Below, piece after piece: positions 1 through 11,640 of a DNA stretch of 60,992 bases. Below the pieces are notes generated by a model that ran no database searches, was not told the origin of the DNA, and was given only the letters and a program-made list of their open reading frames with translations. The DNA comes from Hofstenia miamia (lineage: Eukaryota > Xenacoelomorpha > Acoela), in NCBI GenBank assembly GCA_004352715.1, contig SCFE01000114.1, positions 365,319 to 426,310 of the forward strand, in the 5' to 3' direction. Both the position numbers and the translations under genes were made by a program. The stretch's first letter is position 1; every line of letters begins with the position of its first letter.

Positions 1-1
1 T

Positions 2-350
2 TCCTGCTGCACTCGCTCTGATGATGTTGTCACCTTCTCCATTCGTCGTACAAAGAAACATCGCACCCTTCACTCGTTTTTCAATCGTGCTTGTACTGCT
101 GCTAATTACATCTTGACTCGCAACCCTCCAACAGCGATTGATTTCTCTTCCCCGCCACCGAGCTTCAAGAAATCTTTGATGGCTTTCCTCTTTGCTGAGC
201 CCTTCTCCAAATTCGCCTACTCTTCCATTTGCTCCTATTTCATCTCCTGTGACTGTCCTCGCTGCCGTAAAACTTGACTTGTTTTTATTTTTTTTGTTGT
301 GTATGCCTTCAGCGGCTAAATAAAGTCATTGATTATTATTATTATTATTA
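2..350 (+). mobile_element. 3' end of an APE-type LINE retrotransposon (copy 1): end of ORF2 plus short tail
   Basis: An open frame runs from the window edge to a TGA at 275-277. It is the C-terminal end of a LINE ORF2, and it ends in a cysteine cluster (CDCPRCRKT). A short 3' UTR follows, with GCGGCTAAATAAAGTCATTG and then an (ATT)n tail at about 329-350. The same C-terminus and the same tail occur in inverted orientation at 4509-5285, which supports one repeat family. The reverse transcriptase lies outside the window. This copy shows no stop in its visible coding part, so it could be young. The clade (Jockey, CR1 or I-like) cannot be decided from this piece. Confidence 0.75.
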
Positions 351-1015
351 CACCCTTTGTCACTGCTTCCTTTATCCTGAAGTTGTAATTTATGCAAATC
401 TTTCTACAGTAGATTACATTTGCAATGTATCTATACAATATATTTGTTCGCTTTTTATCATTTTAATGCATTGATAAGATAATCATTCTGTAGACATTCT
501 TAGACAAAGGTCTTTAGTGAATATTGATGCAAGCGGTAATCACTTTCTTACACCTAACAACTTCGAAGGCAGCAATTTTATGAAGAATTTATTACGAAAT
601 TTCGTTTATGTTAATTGAATGCAGTAATTCTATTGTCTTAACGAAAATGTCATGCACTTAAGTACACATATACGAAGTTTATCTGAGACACAATATGTTA
701 TTACGAAATTGAGCTCCAATCAAATTTCTGCTTACGAAAATAAATCCATATGAAATTCGTAGTCAAGTAAATGAAAATTTGCCTACTTTTTAAGGCAGCC
801 TTGAAAAATATTGTATTAATAAAAGCAATTGCTCAACATTGTAAAAATACATTTTCGCAACAAATAACTTCGTGTATGTAATTTAGTAAAAACTAGATCT
901 TATTAAATAAATTTCTAAATTTAGAACTTTTCTTTCGAAATACAAGGGCGAGTGGTTCCCTACTTTTTGTGATTTGAAAGTTAAGGTATAGCCATTGAAA
1001 AGATAATAAAGTTAC
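351..1015. other. AT-rich stretch, no gene recognised
   Basis: This lies between the LINE tail and the last visible FIP1 exon. It reads as intron or intergenic DNA. I looked on the minus strand for a further FIP1 exon that could accept the one-base leftover phase of the exon ending at 1016, and found no convincing one. Later FIP1 exons may lie left of the window. Confidence 0.5.
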
Positions 1016-1332
1016 CGGGTGGCATCATTCCTGGGGGTAAAGAGAAGGGCATTGGTGGCATACCGAAAGGAGGCATTCCAGGTGGCAACCTAAATTTATC
1101 AAATTAATATATCGAATATGTTCTATTGCCTTAAACTGTTTAAACTTAAGCGAAATAAATATAAAATTCATAGTTTTATCCTTTCATTAATGTTTGATTC
1201 ACAAAGTGACACTGTCAAAACAACATCATAAATTTCATAGAACAAAATTACACAAAATTCAAACGTTCACAGATTTATATTTGCTGTTTCGTGAAAATTA
1301 CTTAATGAATTAAAACATTCATACAACTTAAA

Positions 1333-1366
<34 letters not shown>

Positions 1367-2434
1367 CTGTAAATGTACGATAGAAATACATGTTAAACAA
1401 AATGAGAGAAGCCAAGTCTGATGACTTACAATTTGAGATAAACAGTGAAAGGCTGATAGAATGTTGGACATTACAGGCAAATATTGGAGAAAATCTGATG
1501 CCATTCAAACTAATACCGAGTACTCAATGTACTTTGCACTCAAAGTATTACCATTTGCAAATATTTCTAATAAGTCAACGTAAAATATTAGATAATAAAT
1601 GTTAAATACACGAAATAAAAGAATGTTAATGGTGTACTAACATGTCCATAGAAGGGTAAGAGCGCTTTTTGGAGTCTTGTAGTTCGTCTGCATTCTCACC
1701 ATCATTCCCAACGCCTGGTAATTGGTTATCTCCAAGAAGATTGGCCTGTTCGTGACTGAAGTTGTCCAAACGAGTGATCGTTTGAATCACTAAACGTTAG
1801 GGTTTACAGAACGCAGAGTAATCATTCGAAATGAGTAAGAATATATATTTAATGCTCTATATACCACAAAAATAATTCAGTTTTCATTACCTTGTGGCTG
1901 ATGACGAGTATCATTAACTACGCGATTTGGCTAAATATTGAGAGAATAAGCAAGTAAAATTATGGAAAAATACTGGGAAAATATATGAAGCTCGAGTTTG
2001 GGTCTCCGCTCTGAGTCGCTTCTGTTTGTCACAATAACCTCTCCAACTATCTTCATCAAAACCATAATTGAAATAATCGGATATGTCGGCACCTGAATTT
2101 GAATGTTAAAATTGAAATTGTAAGAGTGAATACCGGGCATTTTCCAAGGCTTTTCCTCAAAGTTATCCAATTCAATCTCAATAAGAGGATATCCATTCAC
2201 TGAGGGTATTTCATCAATATCGATCTGCTTCTGCTGACCTTGCTTCATCTTGTACGCTTTCACAGCAGGTGCACTACGAGGAAAATATACACATTACTTC
2301 ATAACGAATAACCTTACATTGTGGGAGCCTTAACCTCTCGGATTGTGACTTGGACATTATCTTCTTCATCGTCAGATTCTTCCTCGTCATTAAGTGGTGT
2401 ACTGGGCCGAGAAGGCTCTTCAGTATCAGTTTTA
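1016..2434 (-). CDS. FIP1L1: Pre-mRNA 3'-end-processing factor FIP1 (partial, six exons)
   Basis: FIP1 is a CPSF/polyadenylation-complex subunit that helps recruit poly(A) polymerase in the nucleus. Minus-strand exons, in coding order: 2434-2318, 2273-2134, 2092-1974, 1930-1891, 1789-1642, 1089-1016. All five internal joins have GT..AG boundaries and matching phase. The first exon is acidic ([10 protein letters not shown]) and ends in VQVTIREVK. The next two form the FIP1 motif: [20 protein letters not shown], then a [12 protein letters not shown] block. The fifth exon starts VIQTITR, like the conserved VIGQTITISR of animal FIP1. The last visible exon is Pro/Met/Gly-rich ([12 protein letters not shown]), as in the family. 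The N-terminal WLYG exon and the C-terminal Arg-rich exons were not found. The 2434 start is an inferred acceptor (TTTAG), not a start codon. Confidence 0.88.
1334..1365. repeat. (TA)n microsatellite
   Basis: A pure TA dinucleotide run of about 32 bp inside a FIP1 intron. It is one of many (TA)n tracts in the window, several of which abut mobile elements. This one abuts none that I can see. Confidence 0.9.
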
Positions 2435-2519
2435 CTAAACAGTAGTTTTATGGGGCAAAGATGGATGCATGGAGGTTGACGCATTTGCGTCATTAACACT
2501 AGCGGTAATTTCATAGAAA

Positions 2520-4508
2520 TAATAATTGTAAAATCAAATTAGGAAAAAATATAAAGAATTGTTCTTGAATATGAATGAATTTCATAAAAACAAATTGCCA
2601 AGGGTTTGGCGCAAATTCCGCTCTATATTATGGAAAACAAAACTAAGAAGAAATAACTTTATAACATCAATAGCATTTAATAAAAATTTGTTTGACAATT
2701 AACTAAATTAAGTAAATCTTAAATTAACTAATGTTAATGCAGAACTTTTTCAACACAATGGCAAAGCAATTCTTTGTAAATTACTAGCACACTTCAATAA
2801 TCATTGAAAAAAACTTACGTGGCCATTAATTATTCTAAAACAAAGTAATATCATGAAAAGAATGCTACATCCGAAGTCAGTTAATAAATATTCAGAGAAA
2901 CCCATTCGGGATTAACAATGATCGAAAATGTAAATTACGACATTTGGGAACCAAATTTCGTAAGAGTTGATGAATGTTGCATGAAAACACCATTTAACAG
3001 CTCGCTTTGCTAAGGAAATTCATAGCTTTATTCAAAAATTTGATTCATGTTAATTGCTCTGTCGTTTATTGGAAAGTCGTCACGTTAATTTTCATTTATT
3101 CGATGTTCATTATTGTCAATGTTAACAAATAAGTGAACATTTAACAGTAAATTTCTACTTGCAAGCGCGAATTGCATAGCATTACAATTTTCGCATGCCA
3201 GCATAAAAACTCAATTTCTACCAATTTCTTGTGTTATTAGAGGTACTTTTTCTATCTTTTAAGTAGAGAATTAATTTCTAGGGCTCATATTTTTTTGAAA
3301 TTAAAAATCTAACTATTTTGAATAAAAAAATTGTGACCTATCAATTTAACCCAAAAATATTAAACGAATTGATCTATAATTGTGTGGGGTCTATATCCTC
3401 TAACAGTAAAATTTAATGGTATACAGAAAACTAAATCATTATTTTCCAGAGTTATAATAAGCGTCAATATAGTTGTAAGGCGTTTGCTCTTACAATGAAA
3501 ACTTCTTTCAACACTTGAACCAATAGATTGTACAAGTTGAATAAAAATGTACTGAGGAGGATTTTGCTTACAAATTTAACTATACTTTCTTAAACAACAT
3601 AAGCAGATTTCACTAATGTAGAATTCTTTAAATTAATATTTAAGAACAATAAGCAAATTAAAAATATTGCTAGGCGTTCTTAAACTGTAACTTTAAAGCA
3701 ATTATTTGGTAGAAGACTTATGTTTGTTAAATTAAAAGAGGAGAGTTGCAAATACAGTTAACAAATTCCTCCATTGCAACACAAGCTTTATAATATTTGG
3801 CAGGAACTAAGATTGCTGATCAAATTTCAAAAATTGACATTGATGCTTTTAGCATAAATATGAAGTATTTTTGGTGTTTTTTGCTCGCCTTAAATAATGA
3901 TTAGTTTTCATGCGGTATTTTGAGTACCGAACAAATGACATATTTTGACCTATAAAGTTTCAGTACATTACTTGTATGTTAATATTATTTTTAGAATTTT
4001 AGACAAAAGTGGATTTACTAATTTTAACTTTGTTGAGCTAAGACTAGGGCGACCCAATTTGAACCGAATACATTCCCATTTTTGACATAACCTCTTCAAT
4101 CTTTCGAATTTATCTTGACTTAAAGAAAAAGAAGTCAATAGAGCTTGAGAAAGTTATTACGATATAAATTTTTCCTTAAAAATCACTTTGCGCAATTTTG
4201 GAATGCATGGAACTAGCAAAGAATAAATTGAAATCAAATAAATGAATGAAATCTAGCAAAATTGTAGACTCAAATTTTGTAGATTTAATTTCAATTTATA
4301 TAAAAGAGATTAAATTTGCTTTAATAAGGCCTATTTATTTGAAGTTACATGCCATTTTAGATCATTATTTAAATAAATACGGGTAACATTTACACATTGT
4401 AAAATATCATTGATACGTATTGAGGAGATTGATCCTTGATTCCTATGTTTGTAAAGTGAAAATGCTTATTTAATTTGCTTAAAAATACATTCAACAAAAT
4501 AAATATAA
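2520..4508. other. About 2 kb of AT-rich DNA without a recognised gene
   Basis: Probably the upstream part of FIP1 (intron and missing 5' exons) and flanking DNA. I searched the minus strand for the N-terminal WLYG-type FIP1 exon and saw none. No mobile-element termini were evident. Confidence 0.45.
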
Positions 4509-5285
4509 TGATAATACTAATAATAAATGACTTTATTAGCCGCTGAAAAGGCAAACACTACAAAAATACAAAAACAAGTCAATTTTTACGGCAGCGAGAA
4601 CACTCACAGGAGATAACGTAGGAACAGTTGTAAGAGTAGACGAAGTTGAAGAAGGGCCCAGCAAATAGGAAATACAACAAAGAATTCTTGAAGTTCAGCG
4701 GCGAGGAAAAAAATCAGCGATACAAGCACGATTGAAAAGCGAGTGAAGAGTGCGATGCTTCTTGGGACGACGAATGGAGAACGTGACAACAGCATCAGAG
4801 AGACAATTGGAGAACTTTATGAAATCAAAAGGATCAAGGTCCAATTTGCGAGTGAGCAAGCGATTGAACAGGAGGAGATCACAAGCATGGAAATAGAGCT
4901 ACAGCGGAAGAGTGGAGGATTTGAGAATAGCGTCTTTGTATAGCAAGGGAGAGATCCATTTGAAAGCACGCTTCTGGAAACGTTCCATGGAGTGGAAGAA
5001 GACACGAGAAGGCCACCAACAGGGAGAAGCGTAGAGAAGAATGGCGCGAGAAATGGACTTGCACAAAGAGAGTTTCACAGTAGCCGGGGAATTAAAAGGA
5101 ACATTGCGGAAGAGGGCAAAGGGTGAGGAATTAGCTTTGCGGAAGCGCAAGGACACATGTCCAGACCAATTCAAGTTAGCAGCAAGTTGAACTCCAAGAT
5201 GAGAATGATGAAGAGAAAAGTTCACAGCGAGAGCCAGATCAGAGGGGGAGATACAGAAAAGCAAATAACACATATGATGAACTGA
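4509..5285 (-). mobile_element. LINE retrotransposon 3' fragment (copy 2), inverted relative to copy 1
   Basis: Read on the minus strand, this holds the end of a LINE ORF2 and the same tail as copy 1 (AATAAAGTCATT then ATT repeats near 4509-4530). An open stretch from about 5285 to 4899 includes HLGVQLAANLNWSGHV, the conserved block after the reverse-transcriptase active site, and CWWPSRVFFHSM. The frame then changes, and the C-terminal part continues in another frame to a TGA at 4579-4581, ending in a CECSRC cysteine cluster. The frame change marks a dead copy. It is 5'-truncated near 5285, the usual result of incomplete reverse transcription. Confidence 0.8.
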
Positions 5286-5505
5286 TAACAATATAAACTA
5301 GTGCACTCTGGATTGAGAATTTATTGATTAGACAATAGTATCTTCTAAGATAAAAAATCAACATTAGAACTGAATATTAATGAAATCAACTTAAGACAGT
5401 ATTCTACTAAAACTATCATTGAAACAACATGTCAAAATTGTGCTACTTTAAATAATTTTTTTTAAAAAGTTTGCCATATTTACTAATGTTATCTAACAAA
5501 AAAAC

Positions 5506-6264
5506 TCAAATATCTATATTCATTAAATCATCCAAAAACTGGTCATTTGTTAAAAGGAGTCTTGATGAGTCTTGAATATTGGCCTTCTCATTAATAGTTT
5601 GAAGAAACCGTCTATTTTCTGGAGAAAGTCCAGTAGATTTGTTCATTATGAAGATATGATGTGGAAAAGATATACTACTCTGCAAATCAAATTCAGTGAT
5701 ATTCCAATGATAGTCATCTTTTCCATATATTTTAAATCTTGTCGAAACAGGTGCAAATGTTATCGAAATGAAGACACCATTTGGAGTTAAAAGATTTGAT
5801 ATATTTAACAATAAATCATGCATTTTATCACATGTTGTTTTTGAAATATCATAAACACTAGTTTCATTAACAAAAAAGCAGTCCAAAGTTCCCTTGTCAA
5901 TAATCAAATCAAAAGAGCTTTTATCAAAATCCATGTTAAGAATATCCATGCATATCCATTTTATTCTGGAGTTACCAAATTTTCTAGCCATATTCTCAAT
6001 AACCACTGGTGAAAAATCAATATTTGTAACATTGGCTGAAAATTGCTCTTGAATATCAAACCCCATAGAACTATTACCACATCCCAAAATAAGGACGTTA
6101 GAATTTTCTTTCAAAAATGGCTGCAAAATAGCTTTTAGATCATCGTAAGTACACAACCAGTCATATACCTCCTCATTTCTGAAACGATCATCCCAATAAG
6201 ACTGGAGGGCAAATTCACAGTTTTTAATATTCATTTTCAAAAAAAATAATCTAAAACTAACCAC
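5506..6264 (-). CDS. EEF1AKMT4: EEF1AKMT4-like class I SAM-dependent lysine methyltransferase, intronless
   Basis: The product is up to 252 residues; human EEF1AKMT4 is about 255. Family members methylate lysine on elongation factor eEF1A. The order of blocks fits a class I methyltransferase: N-terminal YWDDRF and YDWL, motif I VLILGCGNS, an acidic residue after strand 2 (VTNIDFSPVV), and the DKGTLD block typical of the EEF1AKMT4/METTL13 group. A hydrophobic strand with LTPNGVFISITF follows. The second methionine (6234-6232, MNIKNCEF) is a better start, because the first ten residues (MVSFRLFFLK) have no counterpart in the family. The lack of introns in an intron-rich region is notable, but the frame is intact. 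METTL13 is the main alternative; the short length argues against it. Confidence 0.82.
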   Translation of the reverse strand: MVSFRLFFLKMNIKNCEFALQSYWDDRFRNEEVYDWLCTYDDLKAILQPFLKENSNVLILGCGNSSMGFDIQEQFSANVTNIDFSPVVIENMARKFGNSRIKWICMDILNMDFDKSSFDLIIDKGTLDCFFVNETSVYDISKTTCDKMHDLLLNISNLLTPNGVFISITFAPVSTRFKIYGKDDYHWNITEFDLQSSISFPHHIFIMNKSTGLSPENRRFLQTINEKANIQDSSRLLLTNDQFLDDLMNIDI

Positions 6265-7570
6265 AAAATATTGTTATCCAAGGTTTCAAAAATAAAGTAT
6301 AGGAAACAATATTTGTTCGAATGCATTTTTAAGAGCATATAGACATTAGAATCGACATGACACCTACGGATAGAATATAGATATTAAAAAAGCTATTTAA
6401 AAGTATATTTATGATATTGATGAAATTCATATATCCTAAAATACCAAGAGCACGCTATAAATGATTGTTTATAAATTTAATTATCGATCATAATAATACG
6501 GGATTGCGTTCTTTGCGATTTATACATAATTCTTTTGTTCCTTCGATTTATTTAGAAATTGTTAACATTGTCTTAAAAATTGTGCAAAACTCATTATAAA
6601 TCGGATATTTATGAGTTTATCACAGCAGAAACCATTTGACAATTTAAAACCGAATAAATTCTTTCGAATACTCAGTGCGGTTTTACTTTACAATAAGTAG
6701 CAAAGGCTATCCTACATGGATAATAACTGTAATTTCGATTTCAAAGAGTAAAAATCTATTGTATTTTTTCTAAGTGCGGTAAAATGCTTACCACAAAACA
6801 CTTTTAGGGCCTGTTTTTTTTACTGTATGTTAATGATTTAAATCACAAAACTTAAAAATTAGCACCATGGAAAAGTGAATATACCTCAAAATTGAATATT
6901 TAAAATTGTCCTTTTTAATGTGTGCTGAATGCCAAAAGAATGTCAGAATATTTTGTTAATTCCAATCGAATTTTGAGTTTGCTAATAAAATTTCAGATGC
7001 ATTTTATCTAATTACAATCAATCCAGATTTACGTGATGAAATGTTAAATTTATGTTCCATAATAATGTGCATGGACAATTTGACGAATGACAATGGATTC
7101 CCCATCGGATTCTACAATGGCTACGTTGACCATGGATTTGATTTAATCTAAATTTGATTCATTAAACAGACCAAAGCCATTAATATAGCTAAGGTATAAC
7201 GATAACATTTTACATTATTTAAAAATGAGTAAAAAAAATATAAGTTCTAAAAAACATCTACACATTCAAGTTTTGAAGAAATAAAATTTCCAGTCGAAAT
7301 AGAAAAATTCAAAAATTAAATTTCTTGGAAATATAAATTATGTGATGTGAAACAAGAGAAGTACAATAAGTACAATAAGTTTTTAATTGAAAGAGCAAAC
7401 CAAACATCATCAAATTATAACAACTTCATTAAAGCAGCTAATCATATATATATATACAATTTTAGAAAATAATAAATATCATTATTATAGTAACCAATAA
7501 TAATTAACCTAAATCAAACGAAGAACCAAATTGAACGCAAGTATATTGGAAATATCGATAAATCAGTAAA
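6265..7570. other. Intergenic AT-rich DNA
   Basis: No coding region, RNA gene or repeat terminus recognised. A short (TA)n run is present near 7444-7455. The methyltransferase promoter should lie in its left part, but no specific motif can be supported. Confidence 0.4.
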
Positions 7571-7831
7571 GCCCATGCTACACGAACAACTTTTGTCGCC
7601 AAGTTTAGTTGGCCAACGAAAATCGTTCGTGTAGCACCCTTCTTCCACAACTAAAATCGGAGGTAATTATCTAGACTAAAGTCTTTCGTTCGGTCCAACT
7701 AAAGTTTGCGACAAAAGTTGTCCATTCGGTCCAACAAAAATTGGACAATAAAAATTTTTCGTGTAGCACCCCTTTCGCGAACTTTAGTCGTGAAGTAATT
7801 AAATAACAAAACTTGTCCAAGTAGCAGGGCG
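7571..7831. mobile_element. MITE-like element with repeated GCTACACGAACAAC motif (copy A)
   Basis: It starts GCCCATGCTACACGAACAAC. Inverted or degenerate copies of the same motif recur inside: TTCGTGTAGCACCC near 7623 and again near 7759, and GTCCAAGTAGCAGGGC at about 7816-7831 as a decayed right end. The same terminal sequence bounds a second, better preserved element at 11448-11640. No transposase is encoded, so this is a small non-autonomous inverted-repeat element. Confidence 0.6.
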
Positions 7832-8496
7832 CACCGACCAACTTTTTTGTCGGAGAAATAGTTCTCCAACTTTCTAGTAATTATCACCTTCAAAGATAAA
7901 TAAACAATTTAAGCTCTAATTTCAATCGTTTTCAGAGTTCATTTCGTACTGTAAAATTTAAAATTAGCTAGGTTTATAGAATTAATAATCATGATTTGTA
8001 CATTTTTATGTTAAAATAAACATATAACACTATGTTCTTTTGAATACTTGCGTATCAGTATTAAAATTAAAACAATTAACTCATTAAAAAAATCCTTTGT
8101 AGTAAACAAAAACATTTGAACTTTGCGAGTAATAAAATAGTGATTATATTGGGAAGTCGATCACAGCGTAGCTTTACGAACTCAAGTATTGTTTAACCAG
8201 TGCAGGCAATTATGATGTTTGGTTTAATTTCAAAGTAAACAGCATCATTCTTATTTCATCATTCGTGCATAGTGATAATCTGCTCTCCAATGAAAAACGC
8301 ATCGACGCAGATTACATACCACTCTGTAGGCCGCGATAGCTCAATAACAATCGTATTTTTAATATGATTTCATTAATTTAGATAGTTTTTAGAGCGATGA
8401 ATATATGCAAACAGTATGAGGAAGTTATTACATTTTTGTATCCAGCGCCTTGTAGATATTTTAAAATTTTGTATCCAAAGCTTGTATATACATATA
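7832..8496. other. Intergenic DNA, nothing recognised
   Basis: AT-rich sequence between the MITE and the TA-flanked inverted-repeat element. No supported gene or repeat. Confidence 0.4.
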
Positions 8497-8514
8497 TACA
8501 TATATATATATATT

Positions 8515-9209
8515 AGGGTGGCTCTTATTTTTGAAAGTTCGAAATTTTTTGCTCTCCACTTTTAAAATGGATCCAACACCTAAAAAACCCTCCCCGAAAA
8601 ATTTTGAAATATTTCAATAACATTTAGAGGGAGTCCACTCAAGGTACAATATTTCTGAGCATCGACGCATTTACCCAAATGTATCCAAAGTAGCCCTGGT
8701 TCAACCGAAGCAATTATGAGTAAGCGTCAACAAACGATACTGCCTTGAGCAGATATTACTCATTAGAAAGGACTAAATTGATATAAGTGTGCTGATCAAG
8801 TTGACAGCAATTTCAACAAGATTTTTGGTTTAACTAACACATGTCACATTTCATATTTTGCTTGTATTATTTTACTTTAGTGCAATTTAAACTTAAATGT
8901 AGACCTTGCCAGTCATCTTAATTAGGAATGATTAACAACATCATATTGTACATGAGTTTAACAGGCAAAGTCCAACATATGTGATGACTTTGTAGCACTC
9001 TTATCTCTACTTCGTAGATTAAACCTGCAGCGTAAAATTTTACTGCATTACAGCATATTACAGAATTTTAACCTTCTGGACTACCACTAAACGTTAATAA
9101 AAATGCATAAAATTTTTAATGCAGTGTTTCTGAATGAAATTTATCCTATTTATGGCCGGAGAGCAACGAAAATGCGATGTTCAATTCTTATCCCCATATA
9201 AGAGCCACC

Positions 9210-9212
<3 letters not shown>
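8515..9212. mobile_element. 698-bp non-autonomous DNA transposon inserted in a (TA)n tract
   Basis: Perfect 14-bp terminal inverted repeats AGGGTGGCTCTTAT (8515-8528) and ATAAGAGCCACCCT (9199-9212) bound the element. (TA)n tracts lie on both sides (8488-8514 and 9213-9256), which fits insertion at a TA target. No long open frame lies inside, so it depends on a transposase encoded elsewhere. The superfamily is undetermined. Confidence 0.7.

Positions 9213-9256
<44 letters not shown>
9213..9256. repeat. (TA)n microsatellite right of the inverted-repeat element
   Basis: A long TA run immediately after the right terminal repeat. An isolated N at 9276 follows, so the true tract length is uncertain. 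Confidence 0.85.
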
Positions 9257-9261
<5 letters not shown>

Positions 9262-9976
9262 TTAGCTATCCATGANCTGCCTTAATAATGTTAAAATAAT
9301 AAATATTAATTTGTAATAATGAATGAAGATCTTTAACATGTAATTCATATAGTCATCGGAAGAAACATCCCACACTGAATGTTTTTCTTCGACAATTTCA
9401 ATTAATTTATAAGATCTTCATGTGACAACACTGTTGACATCTCCATGCTTTAGTGAAATGCACTCTATAATTATGCAATTTTCCGCTCAAATTTAAAGCC
9501 ATTGGGTGTATTTGCTAATGGACACGAGCGGCGACGGAATAATTCCGACTGTATTAGTAAATTCACCACTCTTAAATTATATTTGCTTACGACGCTCTCG
9601 CCAACCATTCCAACTGATTTAGTGGAAATTATAATTGTAAACTTCACGAGTCTTTGTATGCTTGCCTGTACTTTTAATTTGAAACACATTTTAAAATTTT
9701 CGTAAAACCAATAAAACAGTATATTAAATACACTAGCTGAATTATTGCATTATATTTTATATATTTATATTTTACTTTCATAAAATTTTGAGGTAATGTT
9801 TATAATAAAAATTTAAAAAAATTTAAGCGTTGGAATTAACAAATGCAATTGATTGTCTTTTAAAAGTTCCATTTCGATTATTTTCAGCAGATGTATTACA
9901 ATAATCATCATTTTCTCCAACTCGCAAAACTTGATCAAAAAACTCTGAAAAGAATTCATTAATACTTTTACCCAGA

Positions 9977-10500
9977 CTCGCATGGAGTGGAACAAAGCAC
10001 GAGAAGGCCACCAACAAGGAGATGCGTTGAGAAGAATGGCGCGAGGAATGGACTTTAACAAAGAGAGTTTCACAGCGGACGAGGTATTAAAAGGAACATT
10101 TACGGAAAAGGGCAAATAGCGAGGAATTAGCTTTGCGGAGACGTAAAGACACATGTCCAGTCCAATTTAAGTTTGCAGCAAGTTGAACTCCAAGATGAGT
10201 GTGATGAGACGCAAAGTTTACAGGTAGAGGCAAATCAGAAGGGGGCCACAGAAAAGGAAATACCGCATGTCTTGGTAGTGCTAAAATCAAGATGGTTGAC
10301 AGAGGACCAAGTAGACAAGTGCTCAAGATCAGAAGAAATGTTAGAAGCAAAAGACCAACCAAAATAAAAAATCGCAGTGTCGTCGACATACAATAGGCAA
10401 GACGAGTTGAGAACAGAATGAGGGAGTTCGTTAATAACAACGAGGAAGAAAAGAACAGCAAACACCGAGCCTTGAGGGGCACCACTAGTAACGGAGACAG
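9977..10500 (-). mobile_element. LINE reverse-transcriptase fragment (copy 3) with YVDD motif
   Basis: Read on the minus strand, this is the palm region of a LINE reverse transcriptase. A GAPQGSV-like block lies near the left-hand (upstream coding) edge, and LLYVDDTAI has its YVDD codons at 10390-10379. A frameshift follows, then the HLGVQLAANLNWTGHV block shared with copy 2 and the CWWPSRALFHSM block near 9977. Beyond 9977 the sequence is unrelated, so the copy is truncated at both ends. At the other end it stops at an isolated N (10501). It belongs to the same family as the copies at 2-350 and 4509-5285. Confidence 0.82.
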
Positions 10501-11043
10501 NGCCAAGGCGGGCTAGTTATCATTGCTTTCTTAACAATGTTTGTTTTCTTATTTGCAAGAATGTGTATTCACTGTCATATTTTTAGCATTTGTGCGATTG
10601 CTATTAAAACTGTGTGGGCAGAGATTGGTATCGTTATCGGCTGAAACTTTAGGGCTCACAAAGCACAATGCCTTGGTATATTTAAATCAACTAAATGTTA
10701 GGAGTTGGGGTTAGGGTTAGTATTTTTCCAATAAATACATAAAGTATCTAGGTTTTTGGAATGTTTTTATGAAGTTATGTAAGTGAAATACCAATTTTAC
10801 AAATTCAATGAATTTTAGGGATTTTACGAAATTACTAATTTCACAATCTTACTGTAACATATGCATACACCATATAATAATAAAAAGTTTATTGATGCCG
10901 AAATTCTCATTTATTTTTAATAATGTATACAAAATAAAAAATTCAACACAAAAGAAAAAATAAAAAATACTTATATTAAGCAGTTTTCGATCAGAGTGAG
11001 CAGGTTAGTAATCGTAGAGCGACCAGGTTTCAGCTAATCCTTC

Positions 11044-11130
11044 TTAAGTAGACTTGGCCGCTGTAGGTTTGTTGGGCAACGGGCGCCGTGCGTGCAATTT
11101 GCAAATACGCTCATTATTACGGTCAGTCAT
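11044..11130 (-). CDS. Possible 28-residue basic small ORF or terminal exon
   Basis: A short minus-strand frame starts ATGACTGACCGT and ends TAA at 11046-11044, encoding a basic peptide (MTDRNNERICKLHARR...). It sits in a patch much richer in G+C than its surroundings. Downstream on the same strand comes an AT-rich stretch and then AATAAACTTTTTATTATTAT near 10875-10894, which looks like a polyadenylation signal. It could be a small gene, the last exon of a host gene or a transposon tail. No family is recognised. Confidence 0.22.
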   Translation of the reverse strand: MTDRNNERICKLHARRPLPNKPTAAKST

Positions 11131-11447
11131 TTAGGAGTGTAAAAACAAGAAAGCACATTTCATCAGCCACTGTTTAATAATATTCAAGAAAATACGAATA
11201 CAGATATTCAAACAATTTTGTTTCATAATAAAGACATTAAATATAATATAAAATAGCTTGTTGCTGCTGCATATTCCATAATAATTTAATATTAAAAATA
11301 TTTTAATATTTCAGTTCAACTGTTATGTTACATGGGCAATATTAATATTTCTTAACTTAAATATTTCGGCATATTCGGATATTCTTGTAATTCTTTCTTA
11401 AATATTTTACAATGAAGTAACTGAAATAATAAAAAGTTGTTATAACA

Positions 11448-11640
11448 CTATGCTACACGAACAACTTTTATCAACAATTTTTGCCGCCAACTAAAATCTT
11501 TCGTGATGCATTCCCTCCCCAACTTTTGTCTAAAACTAATTAAATGGCTAAAGTTGTTCGTGTAGCATACCAAATCAACAACAAAAGTTGTTAGTTCGGA
11601 CGAAAAAAATCGGCGACAGTTGTTCGTGTAGCATGGGCTT
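11448..11640. mobile_element. MITE-like element (copy B) with GCTACACGAACAAC inverted termini
   Basis: The left end CTATGCTACACGAACAAC pairs with the right end GTTGTTCGTGTAGCATGG (about 11619-11636). A third motif copy, GTTGTTCGTGTAGCAT, sits at about 11552-11567. At about 190 bp with no coding capacity, it can fold into one long hairpin. It is clearly related to the element at 7571-7831. Confidence 0.72.

Noticed and set aside
274-474. 66-residue plus-strand open frame over the LINE tail
   Set aside because: It reads through the (ATT)n tail and gives a Tyr run; it is tail sequence, not a gene.
1302-1508. Minus-strand open frame across a (TA)n run
   Set aside because: The microsatellite yields an artificial Tyr-Ile run; it lies in a FIP1 intron.
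7571-7831. CRISPR-like array suggested by recurring GTGTAGCAC words
   Set aside because: Copies alternate orientation, spacing is irregular and the organism is an animal; a MITE explains them.
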